Counted from the stretch's first letter, positions 8,303-17,124 are shown. The stretch is 64,000 bases of DNA from Segatella copri DSM 18205 (GCF_025151535.1 NZ_CP102288.1:2861501-2925500); one strand, 5' to 3'. Numbers and translations are program-made. Notes: generated by a model not told the origin, from the letters alone.

Positions 8303-9490
8303 ATGACAGAAATAACAAACAAAATTTATTACGTAGGCGTTAACGACCGCAACAAGCATCGTTTTGAGGGCCTCTGGCCTTTGCCTAACGGAGTGAGCTA
8401 CAACTCTTATATCATTGACGATGAGAAGGTCGCGCTGGTAGATACTGTAGAGGTTGATTTCTTCACCCAGTTCCTCGAGAACATCCACGAGGTGATTGGC
8501 GACCGAGAAATCGATTATCTCATCATCAACCACATGGAACCTGACCACAGCGGCTCCATCGCCCTCATCAAGAAATATTACCCTAACATCAAGATCGTGG
8601 GCAACAAGAAAACCTTGGGAATGCTCGAAGGCTTCTACGGCGTAACTGATGATGTGGTAGAAGTGAAGAATGGCGAAACCCTCTCTCTGGGCAACCACGA
8701 GCTGAGTTTCGTTCTCATCCCTATGGTTCACTGGCCAGAGACCATGGTTACCCTGGATGCAAAGAACAAGGTGCTCTTCTCGGGCGATGCGTTCGGCTGC
8801 TTCGGCGCGCTGAACGGTGGAATCATCGATACGGAAATTAACTGCGAGACTTTCTGGCTGGAGATGGTTCGCTACTACTCAAACATTGTGGGTAAGTATG
8901 GAATCCCTGTTCAGAATGCCTTGAAGAAGTTGGCTGGCGTGGAGCTGGATTACATCTGCTCAACCCATGGTCCGGTTTGGCACGAGCATATTGAGAAGGT
9001 TATCGGTATGTATGATAAGATGTCGAAGTACGAGACGGAGCCAGGCTTGGTTATCTGCTACGGCACCATGTATGGCAACACCGAGCGTATGGCAGAAATC
9101 ATCGCCCGTGCGGCAAGCAAGGCTGGCGTGAAGAACATCGTAATGTATAACATCTCGAAGACTCACCACAGCTACATCCTGCGCGACATCTTCCGCTACA
9201 AGGGTCTCATCGTGGGTGCTCCAACCTACAATGCCGGTCTTTATCACGAGATGGAGGTTCTCCTCTCCGAGCTTGCCAATAAGGACGTCAAGAACCACCT
9301 CCTCGGTTGGTATGGTTCTCATTGCTGGGCAAGCAAGGCAGTAGCAAAGATTCAGGAGTGGAACGAAACCAAGCTCCACTACGAGCCAGTGGGCGAGCCT
9401 GTAGATATGAAGCAGGCGATTACTCCAGAGGTAAAGGCGCAGTGCGAGGCTCTGGGTAAGGCTATGGCAGAGAAGCTGCTGGCAGAATAA
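8303..9490 (+). CDS. A-type flavoprotein (flavodiiron, FprA/rubredoxin:oxygen oxidoreductase-like)
   Basis: 395 aa. The N-terminal metallo-beta-lactamase-like di-iron domain shows NHMEPDHSGSI (HxExDH), HWPETMV, GDAFGCFG and CSTHGPVW. The C-terminal flavodoxin domain starts at CYGTMYGNTERMAE. Such proteins reduce O2 to water or NO to N2O and protect anaerobes. No rubredoxin domain is fused. The ATG at 8303 fits the family N-terminus (MTEITNKIYYVGVND); an upstream extension in frame runs through the kinase gene and is rejected. Thirty-two bases of this gene (8866-8897) recur almost exactly at 13725-13756. Confidence 0.93.
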   Translation: MTEITNKIYYVGVNDRNKHRFEGLWPLPNGVSYNSYIIDDEKVALVDTVEVDFFTQFLENIHEVIGDREIDYLIINHMEPDHSGSIALIKKYYPNIKIVGNKKTLGMLEGFYGVTDDVVEVKNGETLSLGNHELSFVLIPMVHWPETMVTLDAKNKVLFSGDAFGCFGALNGGIIDTEINCETFWLEMVRYYSNIVGKYGIPVQNALKKLAGVELDYICSTHGPVWHEHIEKVIGMYDKMSKYETEPGLVICYGTMYGNTERMAEIIARAASKAGVKNIVMYNISKTHHSYILRDIFRYKGLIVGAPTYNAGLYHEMEVLLSELANKDVKNHLLGWYGSHCWASKAVAKIQEWNETKLHYEPVGEPVDMKQAITPEVKAQCEALGKAMAEKLLAE

Positions 9491-9516
9491 AAGATTTCTT
9501 GTTAGAGATTATTATA

Positions 9517-9579
9517 AAAGAGCGGAAAGGCAACTGGGGTTAACAGAGTTAACAGTTAACAGTTGTTTTTCCGCTCTTT
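9517..9579 (+). repeat. Dispersed hairpin repeat, copy 1
   Basis: AAAGAGCGGAAAGGCAACTG pairs with CAGTTGTTTTTCCGCTCTTT around a GTTAAC-rich loop (GGGGTTAACAGAGTTAAC..). It begins 27 bp after the flavodiiron stop and could act as a terminator because a T run follows. Other copies are at 11057, 13823, 16442, 18515, 22873 and 35860, all in this orientation. Unlike an ordinary terminator, the loop sequence is conserved. Confidence 0.85.
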
Positions 9580-9611
9580 CTTTTGTTTTTTAAGGAACTA
9601 ATCGAAAACTA

Positions 9612-9739
9612 TTCATTCTAAATGAAAGGTTTTAGCTGAAAGTATTCATTCAAAATGAAAGATTTCTGAAAAATTATTCATTCAGAATGAAAGATTTTTG
9701 TTTTTCTCTTGCTACTTTCAGATATTTTTCTTATTTTTG
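9612..9739 (+). promoter_or_regulatory. Three palindromic operators plus promoter of an AAA ATPase gene
   Basis: TTCATTCNNAATGAA occurs at 9612-9626, 9645-9659 and 9677-9691, spaced 33 and 32 bp (about three helical turns). The promoter follows: TTG 9709-9711, TATTTTTG 9732-9739. The start codon is at 9766. The layout suggests cooperative binding of a dedicated regulator. Confidence 0.75.
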
Positions 9740-9765
9740 CCCACGAATCATAAAATAGTAGAGCA

Positions 9766-11016
9766 ATGAAAGAACTGTTGAAACAAATAATATTTGAGCA
9801 GCAGGACAACTGCAGGCATCTTATGCAGGCTGCCATCCCTCGACACATAGAAGAGGAATGGCTTACCACCTCGGAAATCCTTATCATAACTGGTGTAAGA
9901 CGATGTGGAAAGTCGGTGTTGCTGCAGCAACTGCGTGATAAGTTGGAGGAGAAAGATTTCTTCTTCAATTTTGACGATGAGCGTCTCGTAAACTTTAAGC
10001 TTGAAGATTTTGCAACCTTGCAGGAATGCTTCTTTGAGCTTTTCGGCGAGCAGCACACCTATTACTTTGATGAGATTCAAAACATTGCGGGTTGGGAAAC
10101 CTTTGTGAGGCGCCTTTACAATGAAGGCAATAAGGTGGTGGTGACAGGCTCAAATGCCCGGATGCTGAGCAAGGAGATGGGCACTCATCTCACAGGGCGT
10201 TATATCTCTGTGGAGGTTTATCCTTTCTCTTTTGCCGAATACTTGCAGCTGGAGCATATTGAGCCTTCGCAGAAAGATTTCTATCTGATGGCGAGCCGTT
10301 CCAAACTGCTGGGTCATTTCCGTGATTTCTTGGAGAGGGGTGGTTTCCCGAAATATCTTCAGACGGGTTCCGTCAGTTACCTGTCCTCACTTTATGAGAG
10401 CATTATCTTCCGGGATGTGATGGCTCGCAATGGTCTTACAAACGACAAGGAAATTAAAGAACTTGCATTTTATCTTGCCAGCAATGCCACCCAGCGTGTT
10501 ACCTATAACTCGCTGGGAAAGATAGTGGGCATTCGCCATCCCGAAACCATCAAGAACTATCTGGAATATATTCAGCAAACCTACATGATATTCCAGTTAT
10601 TGAAGTATGCTCCATCGGTAAAGACCCAGATGTTGAGCCCGAAGAAGGTGTATTTTATAGATAATGCCATCATCAGCAGGATGGGTTTCAATGTCACGGA
10701 TAACAATGGTGTAAAACTGGAGAATGCCGTTTTCATCGAATTGCTGCGAAGGGGTTACGACTTGTTCTACCATGCCGACAAGAAAGAGTGCGACTTTGTG
10801 GTGAGAGAAGGTGTAAGGATTACCCAGGCTTACCAGGTTACGGTGAAGATGGATGATGAGAAGACTCGCAAGCGTGAGATAGAGGGTCTGCAAGAGGCGA
10901 TGGAAATCTATGATTTGTCTGAGGGTTACATCATTACGCTGAATGAGAAAGAGGAACTCACCGTGGATGGGAAGGCGGTGCACATAATTCCTGCTTGGGA
11001 ATGGATGCTGAAGTAA
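9766..11016 (+). CDS. AAA-type ATPase with DUF4143 C-terminus
   Basis: 416 aa. Walker A is GVRRCGKSVLLQQ (residues about 43-55) and the Walker B-like segment is HTYYFDEIQNI, followed by VTGSNARMLS, typical of the AAA_14 group. The C-terminal DUF4143 region (LENAVFIELLRRGYD..ECDFVVREG) looks like a degenerate PD-(D/E)XK nuclease fold. Families of these ATPases are common in gut Bacteroidales, with no established role. The hairpin repeats at 9517 and 11057 flank the gene, so it looks like a self-contained accessory unit. Three palindromes precede its promoter. Confidence 0.85.
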   Translation: MKELLKQIIFEQQDNCRHLMQAAIPRHIEEEWLTTSEILIITGVRRCGKSVLLQQLRDKLEEKDFFFNFDDERLVNFKLEDFATLQECFFELFGEQHTYYFDEIQNIAGWETFVRRLYNEGNKVVVTGSNARMLSKEMGTHLTGRYISVEVYPFSFAEYLQLEHIEPSQKDFYLMASRSKLLGHFRDFLERGGFPKYLQTGSVSYLSSLYESIIFRDVMARNGLTNDKEIKELAFYLASNATQRVTYNSLGKIVGIRHPETIKNYLEYIQQTYMIFQLLKYAPSVKTQMLSPKKVYFIDNAIISRMGFNVTDNNGVKLENAVFIELLRRGYDLFYHADKKECDFVVREGVRITQAYQVTVKMDDEKTRKREIEGLQEAMEIYDLSEGYIITLNEKEELTVDGKAVHIIPAWEWMLK

Positions 11017-11056
11017 CTTTCTTTTTGAGCGGGAAGGTGATAAGAATAAAAGTTTA

Positions 11057-11118
11057 AGGGCGGAAGAACAACTGGGGTTAACATAGTTAACAGTTAACAG
11101 TTGTTTTTCCGCTCTTTC
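11057..11118 (+). repeat. Dispersed hairpin repeat, copy 2
   Basis: Starts AGGGCGGAAGAACAACTGGG; same loop as copy 1 with one change (ACATAG). It begins 41 bp after the ATPase stop and ends in CCGCTCTTT. Confidence 0.85.
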
Positions 11119-11241
11119 TTTGTTTTCGAGCATTCATTTTCCTTTCTTGTGTGCCCCCACATCTATCTTTTTTGCTTTTCTCTCTAAAAAAGTTCCTGGA
11201 AAAGGAGTGGCATTTCAAATATTTTATATACCTTTGCACTC

Positions 11242-11621
11242 GGATACCCATTCTGCTCACGCCGAGTTGATGCTTTCTTTCTCAAAAAGAGAGATTGTTG
11301 AGACGAGGACTTGGGAGGGTAGAGGTATCGTGACATAATATAGAGCGTTTACTTGGCGCTTTGTTCTTGACGTTCTGAAACTTCGCAACTTTCTTACACA
11401 GTCACGAACAACGCAACGGTAGATGCCCTCGGGATGTGTTTATCCACATCCCTTTACTGGTATGGCATATTGTGTAATGCAATGTGTCTTATACTTGTAT
11501 AGGGATAAGTGTATTCATATCGGCGTGGGCTTCGACGTTGCTCGTTCAACTGTGTAGGGCAATGCGAAGGCCTCAGAACGTGGGATGAGCAGCAAGGAGA
11601 TCTCACGCTTTCTGTTTTTTT
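11242..11621 (+). ncRNA. Candidate structured RNA upstream of an LRR gene cassette
   Basis: The -7 box TACCTTTG at 11229-11236 predicts a start near 11242. About 380 nt of non-coding sequence follows and ends in a hairpin (CGTGGGAT 11579-11586 with ATCTCACG 11600-11607) plus a run of seven Ts. It is homologous to 18699-19074: TGAGACGAGGACTTGGGAGG is identical, and GCAACGGTAGATGC and ATCGGCGTGGGCTTCG are shared. Stems include GGGATGTG/CACATCCC (11431-11452), AGCG/CGCT in the GAGCGTTTACTTGGCGCT region, and GTTC..GAC/GTC..GAAC. Paired bases differ between copies yet still pair. It could be an attenuated leader or an independent RNA. I do not recognise a known RNA family. Confidence 0.65.
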
Positions 11622-11701
11622 AGCTGCTAGCCTTGGGTGATTGGGTTGGTTTAGAAAGGAAACGATATGGATTTTTTTAAAGCAGAAGAACTTCGTAAAT
11701 T

Positions 11702-11866
11702 ATGGGGAACAAACCTTGTTCACATCCTAAATTTGAGAAAGAAACTCATTTGGGGTGGGGCTATGTAGAGGAGAAAACTGGTGATTATGTTTGCACGCAA
11801 TGTGGACAGGATTTTACTAAAAATGAATACAATAAAATCATCGCAGAGCGCAATAAAAATCAATAA
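11702..11866 (+). CDS. Small zinc-ribbon-like protein (54 aa)
   Basis: ATG 11702 to TAA 11864-11866. The protein has CSH near the start and CTQCGQDF in the middle, spaced like a four-ligand zinc ribbon (C/H..C..C). An overlapping 33-codon frame from ATG 11667 has the better ribosome-binding site (AGAAAGGAAACG) and ends inside, so the gene may have lost its original start by a frameshift, or the upstream frame may couple translation. Function unknown. It follows the structured RNA at 11242 and precedes a broken gene and an LRR gene. Confidence 0.45.
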   Translation: MGNKPCSHPKFEKETHLGWGYVEEKTGDYVCTQCGQDFTKNEYNKIIAERNKNQ

Positions 11867-11877
11867 ACTTTTTGTGT

Positions 11878-12277
11878 ATGGGACAATTTAAAACTTCTTT
11901 GAAGCCTGATGACCTCAAGCTTTTTTATGACGTTCTGTATCAAAATGAAAAAGAGGGAAGGGTAATCATAAGGGTTATTTCTATAAGAAAGTGCCACTTG
12001 AGATTAAAAACAAAGTTTCTTTGATTCATGATACAGACAAAAATAAAATAGAGTTGAGCTTTCCTGAAACACCAAATACTCTGTGTTACAAGGGGAAGGA
12101 GGTTGTGGGCCGTTGCTTAAGCATTTGCGCAATAGCTTTGCTCATGCTTGTATTGAGCGTGAAGGTGACTATTATGTCATAAATTCACAGATGAATCCTA
12201 AATGTCAGATTTGTGGAAAAGTAAAAAGAAAAGATTTTAAGGATTTTGTTACAGCAATATTAGCAACAAAAGAATAA
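11878..12277 (+). pseudogene. Frameshifted small gene, HEPN-like C-terminus
   Basis: Three consecutive segments in three different frames read like one protein: MGQFKTSLKPDDLKLFYDVL from ATG 11878, then GYFYKKVPLEIKNKVSLIHD to about 12105, then GPLLKHLRNSFAHACIERE to the stop at 12277. The LRNSFAHA stretch resembles the RNxxxH core of some HEPN-type proteins, and the end has a CQICGK half zinc finger. At least two frameshifts are needed, so it is probably dead, although an assembly error is possible. The cut points are inferred. Confidence 0.5.
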
Positions 12278-12297
12278 TAATTTAAGAAAAGATATAT

Positions 12298-13692
12298 ATG
12301 AGAACATTTACATTAAAAGGTCTGTTTGTAACAGCAATATTTATGCTGTTGGGTTGCTTGGCAATCCATGCAGCTGATGGTGATTTGATAACAAAGCAAA
12401 TCACTATCAAATTGGAAGAGGCAGGAACTTTGCCAAGTAAGATTGGGGATACAAAGAAATATAAGATTACCAATCTTAAGATTATGGGTGAGATTAATGG
12501 CACTGATCTTCGTTTCATACGCGAAATGGCGGGGTGTGACTATAAGGGAAAGGGCACTGAGGGAAAGTTGGCGACTTTGGATCTCTCAGAGGCTAAAATA
12601 GTGAAGGGAGGAGATTATTATTATAATTATTATGGTTGTTATACATTGGATGATGTCATCGGTAATCAAGCATTTGATGGTTGCAGCAGCTTGACCAGCC
12701 TCACCCTTCCTTCCAGTGTCACCTCGATAGGTAGTTCTGCTTTTTCTGGTTGCAGCGGCTTGACCAGCCTCACCCTTCCTTCCAGTGTTACTTCGATAGA
12801 ATGGTCTGCTTTTTCTGGTTGCAGCGGCTTGACCAGCCTCACCCTTCCTTCCAGTGTCACCTCGATAGGTGGTTCTGCTTTTTCTGGTTGCAGCGGCTTG
12901 ACCAGCCTCACACTTCCTTCCAGTGTCACCTCGATAGGTGAGTCTGCTTTTTCTGGTTGCAGCGGCTTGACTAGCCTCACCCTTCCTTCCAGTGTCACCT
13001 CGATAGGTAGTTCTGCTTTTTCTGGTTGCAGCGGCTTGACCAGCCTCACCCTTCCTTCCAGTGTCACCAAGATAGGTTGGTATGCTTTTAGAGGCTGCAG
13101 CGGCTTGACCAGCCTCTCCCTTCCTTCCAGTGTCACCGAGATAGGTTGGTATGCTTTTTATGGCTGTAGCGGCTTGACCAGCCTCACTCTTCCTTCCAGT
13201 GTCTCCTCGATAGGTAGTTTTGCTTTTTCTGGTTGCAGCGGCTTGACCAGCCTCACCCTTCCTTCCAGTGTCACCTCGATAGGTGAGTCTGCTTTTTCTG
13301 GTTGCAGCGGCTTGACCAGCCTCACCCTTCCTTCCAGTGTATCCTCGATAGGTGAGTCTGCTTTTTCTGGTTGCAGCGGCTTGTCCAGCATATATGTAAA
13401 TTGGGAATCTCCTTTATCAATTGATGCTTCTACTTTTGAGGATGCAAATACGGGAAAATGCATCTTGTATGTTCCAAAAGGGACTTATGATGATTATTGG
13501 ATTTCAAATTGGGGTATATTTGAAAATATCGTAGAGTATGATCCAACTGGCATCGATCATATTACGACATCTGGCGAAGCTAAGGAAATCTCTCGCTATG
13601 CAGCAGATGGTCAGCGATTGGAGGTGCCTGCCAAGGGCTTGAATATCGTGAAGTATAGTGATGGCTGTGTGAAGAAAGTTGTTGTTCAATAG
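12298..13692 (+). CDS. BspA-like leucine-rich-repeat surface protein
   Basis: 464 aa. A signal peptide (FVTAIFMLLGCLAIHAAD) may be cleaved after HAA or lipid-modified at the LLGC cysteine. Residues about 125-370 hold ten 23-residue repeats (SGLTSLTLPSSVTSIG..AFSGC) of the BspA/Treponema-type LRR_5 class, known in adhesion. The C-terminus (GIDHITTSGEAKEISRYAAD..VKKVVVQ) is nearly the same as in the LRR protein at 19468 and is typical of Prevotella secreted proteins. It is the last gene after an RNA, a small zinc-ribbon gene and a broken gene. Repeat units are almost identical in DNA, implying recent expansion or gene conversion. Confidence 0.9.
   Translation: MRTFTLKGLFVTAIFMLLGCLAIHAADGDLITKQITIKLEEAGTLPSKIGDTKKYKITNLKIMGEINGTDLRFIREMAGCDYKGKGTEGKLATLDLSEAKIVKGGDYYYNYYGCYTLDDVIGNQAFDGCSSLTSLTLPSSVTSIGSSAFSGCSGLTSLTLPSSVTSIEWSAFSGCSGLTSLTLPSSVTSIGGSAFSGCSGLTSLTLPSSVTSIGESAFSGCSGLTSLTLPSSVTSIGSSAFSGCSGLTSLTLPSSVTKIGWYAFRGCSGLTSLSLPSSVTEIGWYAFYGCSGLTSLTLPSSVSSIGSFAFSGCSGLTSLTLPSSVTSIGESAFSGCSGLTSLTLPSSVSSIGESAFSGCSGLSSIYVNWESPLSIDASTFEDANTGKCILYVPKGTYDDYWISNWGIFENIVEYDPTGIDHITTSGEAKEISRYAADGQRLEVPAKGLNIVKYSDGCVKKVVVQ
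12678..13389 (+). repeat. 69-bp tandem coding repeats (LRR units)
   Basis: Ten near-identical 69-bp units encode the LRRs of the 12298 gene. Differences concentrate in the codons just after TSIG (GS, EW, GG, GE, WY, SF), while the flanking DNA (CTCACCCTTCCTTCCAGTGT) is almost invariant. Confidence 0.85.
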
Positions 13693-13724
13693 CATTGTTT
13701 ATAGATGCAATATAATATTTTTGG

Positions 13725-13756
13725 GGTTCGCTACTACTCAAGCATTGTGGGTAAGT
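13725..13756 (+). other. Orphan copy of a flavodiiron gene fragment
   Basis: The 32 bases match 8866-8897 inside the flavodiiron gene at 31 positions (one A/G change). They are followed by a 14-bp repeat (CTTATTGGAGAATT twice plus a partial third) and then hairpin repeat copy 3. Confidence 0.75.
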
Positions 13757-13822
13757 TGCTTATTGGAGAATTCTTATTGGAGAATTCTTATTGGAGATAA
13801 TAGATAAGATTTTAGAATGATC

Positions 13823-13884
13823 AAGAGCGGAAGAACAACTGGGGTTAACAGAGTTAACAGTTAACAGTTGTTTTTCCGCTCTTT
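13823..13884 (+). repeat. Dispersed hairpin repeat, copy 3
   Basis: CAAGAGCGGAAGAACAACTG ... CAGTTGTTTTTCCGCTCTTT with the standard GTTAAC loop; 131 bp after the LRR gene stop. Confidence 0.85.
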
Positions 13885-13909
13885 CTTTGTTTAAATACCT
13901 TTAAATATT

Positions 13910-13986
13910 TCGTGTAAATTACGATAAAACTTGGTGAAGTCGTGTAAAAAGTGTACTTTTGCTGCAAAAATATGTGTCTTGACACG
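13910..13986 (+). promoter_or_regulatory. Promoter with repeated TCGTGTAAA sites of the split ATPase gene
   Basis: TCGTGTAAA occurs at 13910-13918 and 13940-13948 (30 bp apart), and an inverted near-copy (TTGACACGA) at about 13978-13986. The promoter lies among them: TTG 13931-13933, TACTTTTG 13954-13961. The sites flank the -33 and the predicted start of transcription, as autoregulatory operators would. Confidence 0.6.
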
Positions 13987-14168
13987 AAAATTTTCAGTGA
14001 AATGATGTATTTTGAGCGCAAGGAATATCTAGATAAGCTTATCTCTGCCGAAGGCAATGGGATGATAAAGATTATCACTGGCATCCGCCGATGTGGTAAA
14101 TCTTTTCTTCTTTTCAACATCTTTTGCAAGCATTTGCTTGAAAGAGGTGTTGCGGAAGACCATATCAT

Positions 14169-15327
14169 ACCTCAGTTCGGGATAAGAAATAGTGCCTAAA
14201 AAAGTTGGTAATCTCCGATATTTTTTGTATCTTTGTAGTTGAAATCCAATTAGTTACAAACATAAAAAGATATCATTATGGAGATTACCAAGGACAAAGT
14301 TACAGAATTATTTTGTATTATTGATGAATTTTACAAAGTTTTTGATGCTGAAAATGCAGGAAAATTGCTTTTGAGTGAAGATGGAGTAAAGCGCAGACGA
14401 CGTAAAGCCTCTTTATCTGATAGTGAAATCATGACGATTTTGCTGTATTTCCATTTCGGCTCATTCCGAAACTTCAAGCATTATTACCTATTCTTTATTA
14501 GAGGAACATTGAAGTCATATTTTCCAAATGCAGTGTCTTATAACCGTTTTGTAGAACTTGAAAGTCGCGTATTCTTCCCTCTCATGTTCTTCCTGAATCT
14601 CCGTGCTTTTGGCAGATGTACAGGTATAACCTTTGTTGATTCAACCATGATACCAATATGCCACAATCTCAGGCGTTATGCCAACAAAGTGTTCAAAGGC
14701 ATTGCCACAGACGGAAAGGGAACAATGGGATGGTGTCATGGGTTCAAGCTACATCTGGCTTGTAATGATAGAGGTGAGATAATTGCTTTTGTTCTCACTG
14801 GTGCAAACGTTAGCGACAAAGATCCAGCGGTATTCGATGTATTGGCTAAACGTCTGTATGGCAAGCTGTTTGCAGATAAAGGCTATATCTCGCAAAAACT
14901 CTTCGATTCGCTTTTTGAGGAAGGCATCCAGTTGGTTACAGGACTGAGAGTGAACATGAAGAACAAACTAATGCCGTTCTATGACAAGATGATGCTACGC
15001 AAAAGATACATCATTGAAACGATTAATGACCTGTTGAAAAATACGGCTCAGATAGTACATTCACGTCATAGGTCTGTTTCGAATTTCATCATAAATATTA
15101 TTTCTGCATTAGGGGCATACTGTTTCTTTGACAACAAGCCCAAGGCACTTACTGGATACGTTATCGAAGATACGAAACAGCTGAGTCTTTTCTAACATTG
15201 CATATTTTACAGGAGGATTTTGTCTCAGCAACCATCCAAGATATATAGATGGTTGCCAAGCCTCTGTGTCCCTTATATAAAAACATTATAAAGCCTTTAG
15301 ATAGAGCTCGTTATCCCGAACTGAGGT
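14169..15327 (+). mobile_element. IS982-family insertion sequence, 1159 bp
   Basis: The terminal inverted repeat ACCTCAGTTCGGGATAA is at 14169-14185 and inverted at 15311-15327. A 7-bp direct duplication ATATCAT flanks it (14162-14168 and 15328-15334). It contains one intact transposase gene. Insertion interrupted the ATPase gene at 14002-16421; intact ends and duplication suggest a recent event. Confidence 0.92.
14278..15195 (+). CDS. IS982-family transposase
   Basis: 305 aa, a normal length for the family. DDE-type features: GITFVDSTMIPICHNLRR (first Asp), GANVSDKDPAVFDVLA / GKLFADKGYISQKLFD (second Asp), and RYIIETINDLLK (Glu). It is intact, with its own promoter-like TATCTTTG near 14229 inside the left end. 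Confidence 0.9.
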   Translation: MEITKDKVTELFCIIDEFYKVFDAENAGKLLLSEDGVKRRRRKASLSDSEIMTILLYFHFGSFRNFKHYYLFFIRGTLKSYFPNAVSYNRFVELESRVFFPLMFFLNLRAFGRCTGITFVDSTMIPICHNLRRYANKVFKGIATDGKGTMGWCHGFKLHLACNDRGEIIAFVLTGANVSDKDPAVFDVLAKRLYGKLFADKGYISQKLFDSLFEEGIQLVTGLRVNMKNKLMPFYDKMMLRKRYIIETINDLLKNTAQIVHSRHRSVSNFIINIISALGAYCFFDNKPKALTGYVIEDTKQLSLF

Positions 15328-16441
15328 ATATCATACAAGTAAATCTTGAAGACCGTAGAAACAAGAAACTCCGTGACCCGGATGCACTCTTAGAGTATAT
15401 TGATGCTCAGATGGTTGACAAGGAGAAGTATTACATTCTTCTTGATGAGGTTCAGATGGTAAAGGAGTTTGAGGATGTGCTCAATTCTTATCTCCATGTA
15501 GAGAATGCTGAGGTGTACGTAACTGGTTCCAATGCCCGGTTCTTGTCAAAGGATGTAATCACAGAGTTCAGAGGGCGAGGATGGGAAATCCGAATCCATC
15601 CGCTGAGTTTTTCTGAATACTACGAGGTTGTGGGAGGAGAGATGCGTCAAGCCCTGGAAATCTATTATCTTTATGGTGGATTGCCTGCTGTGGTGCAGAT
15701 GGAAAGTCCTGAAGCCAAGCAAAACTATCTTCGAGAGATTTATGAGACCGTTTATCTGAAAGATGTATTGGACCGAAATCGCTTGAAGAATCCAGAGGGA
15801 ATGAAAGAGCTGGTACGGCTCCTTGCATCTACGATAGGTTCTTGTACCAATGTCTTGAAAATCTCCAATACGTTTAAATCGGCTGGTGGAATAGAGATAA
15901 GTGGCAATACTATCAGCAAGTATTTGGAATACCTGCAGGATTCCTTCATCATCAGCGAGGCTTTGCGCTATGATGTGAAAGGTCGCAAGTACATAGGTGC
16001 TGGTACCAAGTATTACTTCGAGGACTTAGGTATTCGAAATGCCGTGCTTGATTTCCGACAGATAGAATACACTCATATTATGGAGAATGTTATCTATAAC
16101 GAGCTTCGCAAACAAGGCTATGGTGTGGATGTCGGTGTAGTGGAGAGTTTCAAGCGGGATGAGAATGGCAAGCTGCAGCGTAGGAACCTTGAGATAGATT
16201 TCGTGGTGAACCGTCATGATGAACGCCTCTATATCCAGTCTGCTTATGCCTTGCCTGATAAGGAGAAGGAAGATCAGGAGCAGGCTTCTCTTTTGAATGT
16301 AAACGATGGCTTTCGCAAACTGATAATCGTAGGGGATAGGTATCGTTCGGGTTATAATGAAGAAGGCATTCTGATTATGAGTCTCTCCGATTTCCTTTTG
16401 GGGAAAGAAAATAAGGGATAGATGGTCTTGAAGAAAATATC

Positions 16442-16503
16442 AAAGGCGGAAGAACAACTGGGGTTAACAGAGTTAACAGTTAACAGTTGTTTTTCCGCCC
16501 TTT
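16442..16503 (+). repeat. Dispersed hairpin repeat, copy 4
   Basis: AAAGGCGGAAGAACAACTGG ... CCGCCCTTT; the stem carries a compensating change (GGGCGG-type in place of GAGCGG pairs with CCGCCC), which supports selection on pairing. It lies 21 bp after the ATPase stop. Confidence 0.85.
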
Positions 16504-16584
16504 CTTTTGTTTCTGAGTATTTCGTTTATAGGTTTCTATTCCTTCCTTAATATCAAAAATGTACAAGTTTGCCGAAAAATCATA

Positions 16585-17124
16585 TTAATGGGAATTTTCA
16601 ACTATCGCCTTTAACTCTTCCAGGTTATCCGCTACTTCTATCACATCTCGCCAAGTGCCACGAATCATCCTTTTCTCTGCCATATCGTCCAAAAGGGCGA
16701 TGGTGGAGTTCCAGAAGCCTTTCATGTTGTAGAGAATCACCATCTTGTGATGGTAGCCGATGGTGTGGGCGGCAGCGATGGTGAAGATTTCATCCAGGGT
16801 GCCGACGCCGCCAGGAAGGGCTACGAAGATGTCGCTCTGGGCAAGCATCAGGTCCTTGCGGTCGCTGAGATTATCACACGGAATCTCGATGTCGAGGTCT
16901 GGGAAGGTTCTGCCTCCTCGCTCTACAAGCGTAGGAACCACACCGATGGTTCTGCCGCCATTCGTCTTCACTGCCTTGCCGATGCAATCCATCAGACCGG
17001 AGTTGCAGCCGCCGAAAACCAGGTCGTGGCCGTTCTCAGCCATCCACTTTCCCATCTCTTCAGTCAATGTGAAGAAGTCGGGGTCGATATTCTTATTTGC
17101 TGAACAAAAAACTGCTATTTTCAT
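16585..17124 (-). CDS. LOG-family Rossmann-fold hydrolase (TIGR00730-like)
   Basis: 179 aa. The signature PGGVGTLDEIFTIAA (residues about 105-119) and GGCNSGLMDCIGKAV match the lysine decarboxylase-like/LOG family, whose studied members release cytokinin bases from nucleoside 5'-monophosphates. In bacteria it probably acts on AMP-like nucleotides. It stands alone between the split ATPase gene and an esterase gene, transcribed against both. Confidence 0.85.
   Translation of the reverse strand: MKIAVFCSANKNIDPDFFTLTEEMGKWMAENGHDLVFGGCNSGLMDCIGKAVKTNGGRTIGVVPTLVERGGRTFPDLDIEIPCDNLSDRKDLMLAQSDIFVALPGGVGTLDEIFTIAAAHTIGYHHKMVILYNMKGFWNSTIALLDDMAEKRMIRGTWRDVIEVADNLEELKAIVENSH

Larger units (their letters stand above)
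14002..16421 (+). pseudogene. AAA/DUF4143 ATPase gene split by an IS982-family insertion
   Basis: The N-terminal part (MMYFERKEYLDKLI, Walker A GIRRCGKSFLLF) runs to VAEDHI at the target site 14162-14168. The rest resumes at 15328 (IIQVNLEDRRNKKL) and carries VTGSNARFLSKD and the DUF4143 C-terminus (MENVIYNELRKQGYG..LEIDFVVNRHD). Removing the element and one 7-bp target copy restores a single frame, giving about 420 aa similar to the ATPase at 44369. The start is placed at ATG 14002 or 14005 by homology with that paralogue. The gene is presumably inactive unless the element excises. Hairpin repeats 3 and 4 flank it. Confidence 0.85.

Noticed and set aside
12678..13389. CRISPR-like regular repeats
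   Set aside because: The 69-bp periodicity is in frame and encodes LRR units; there are no unique spacers and no cas genes.
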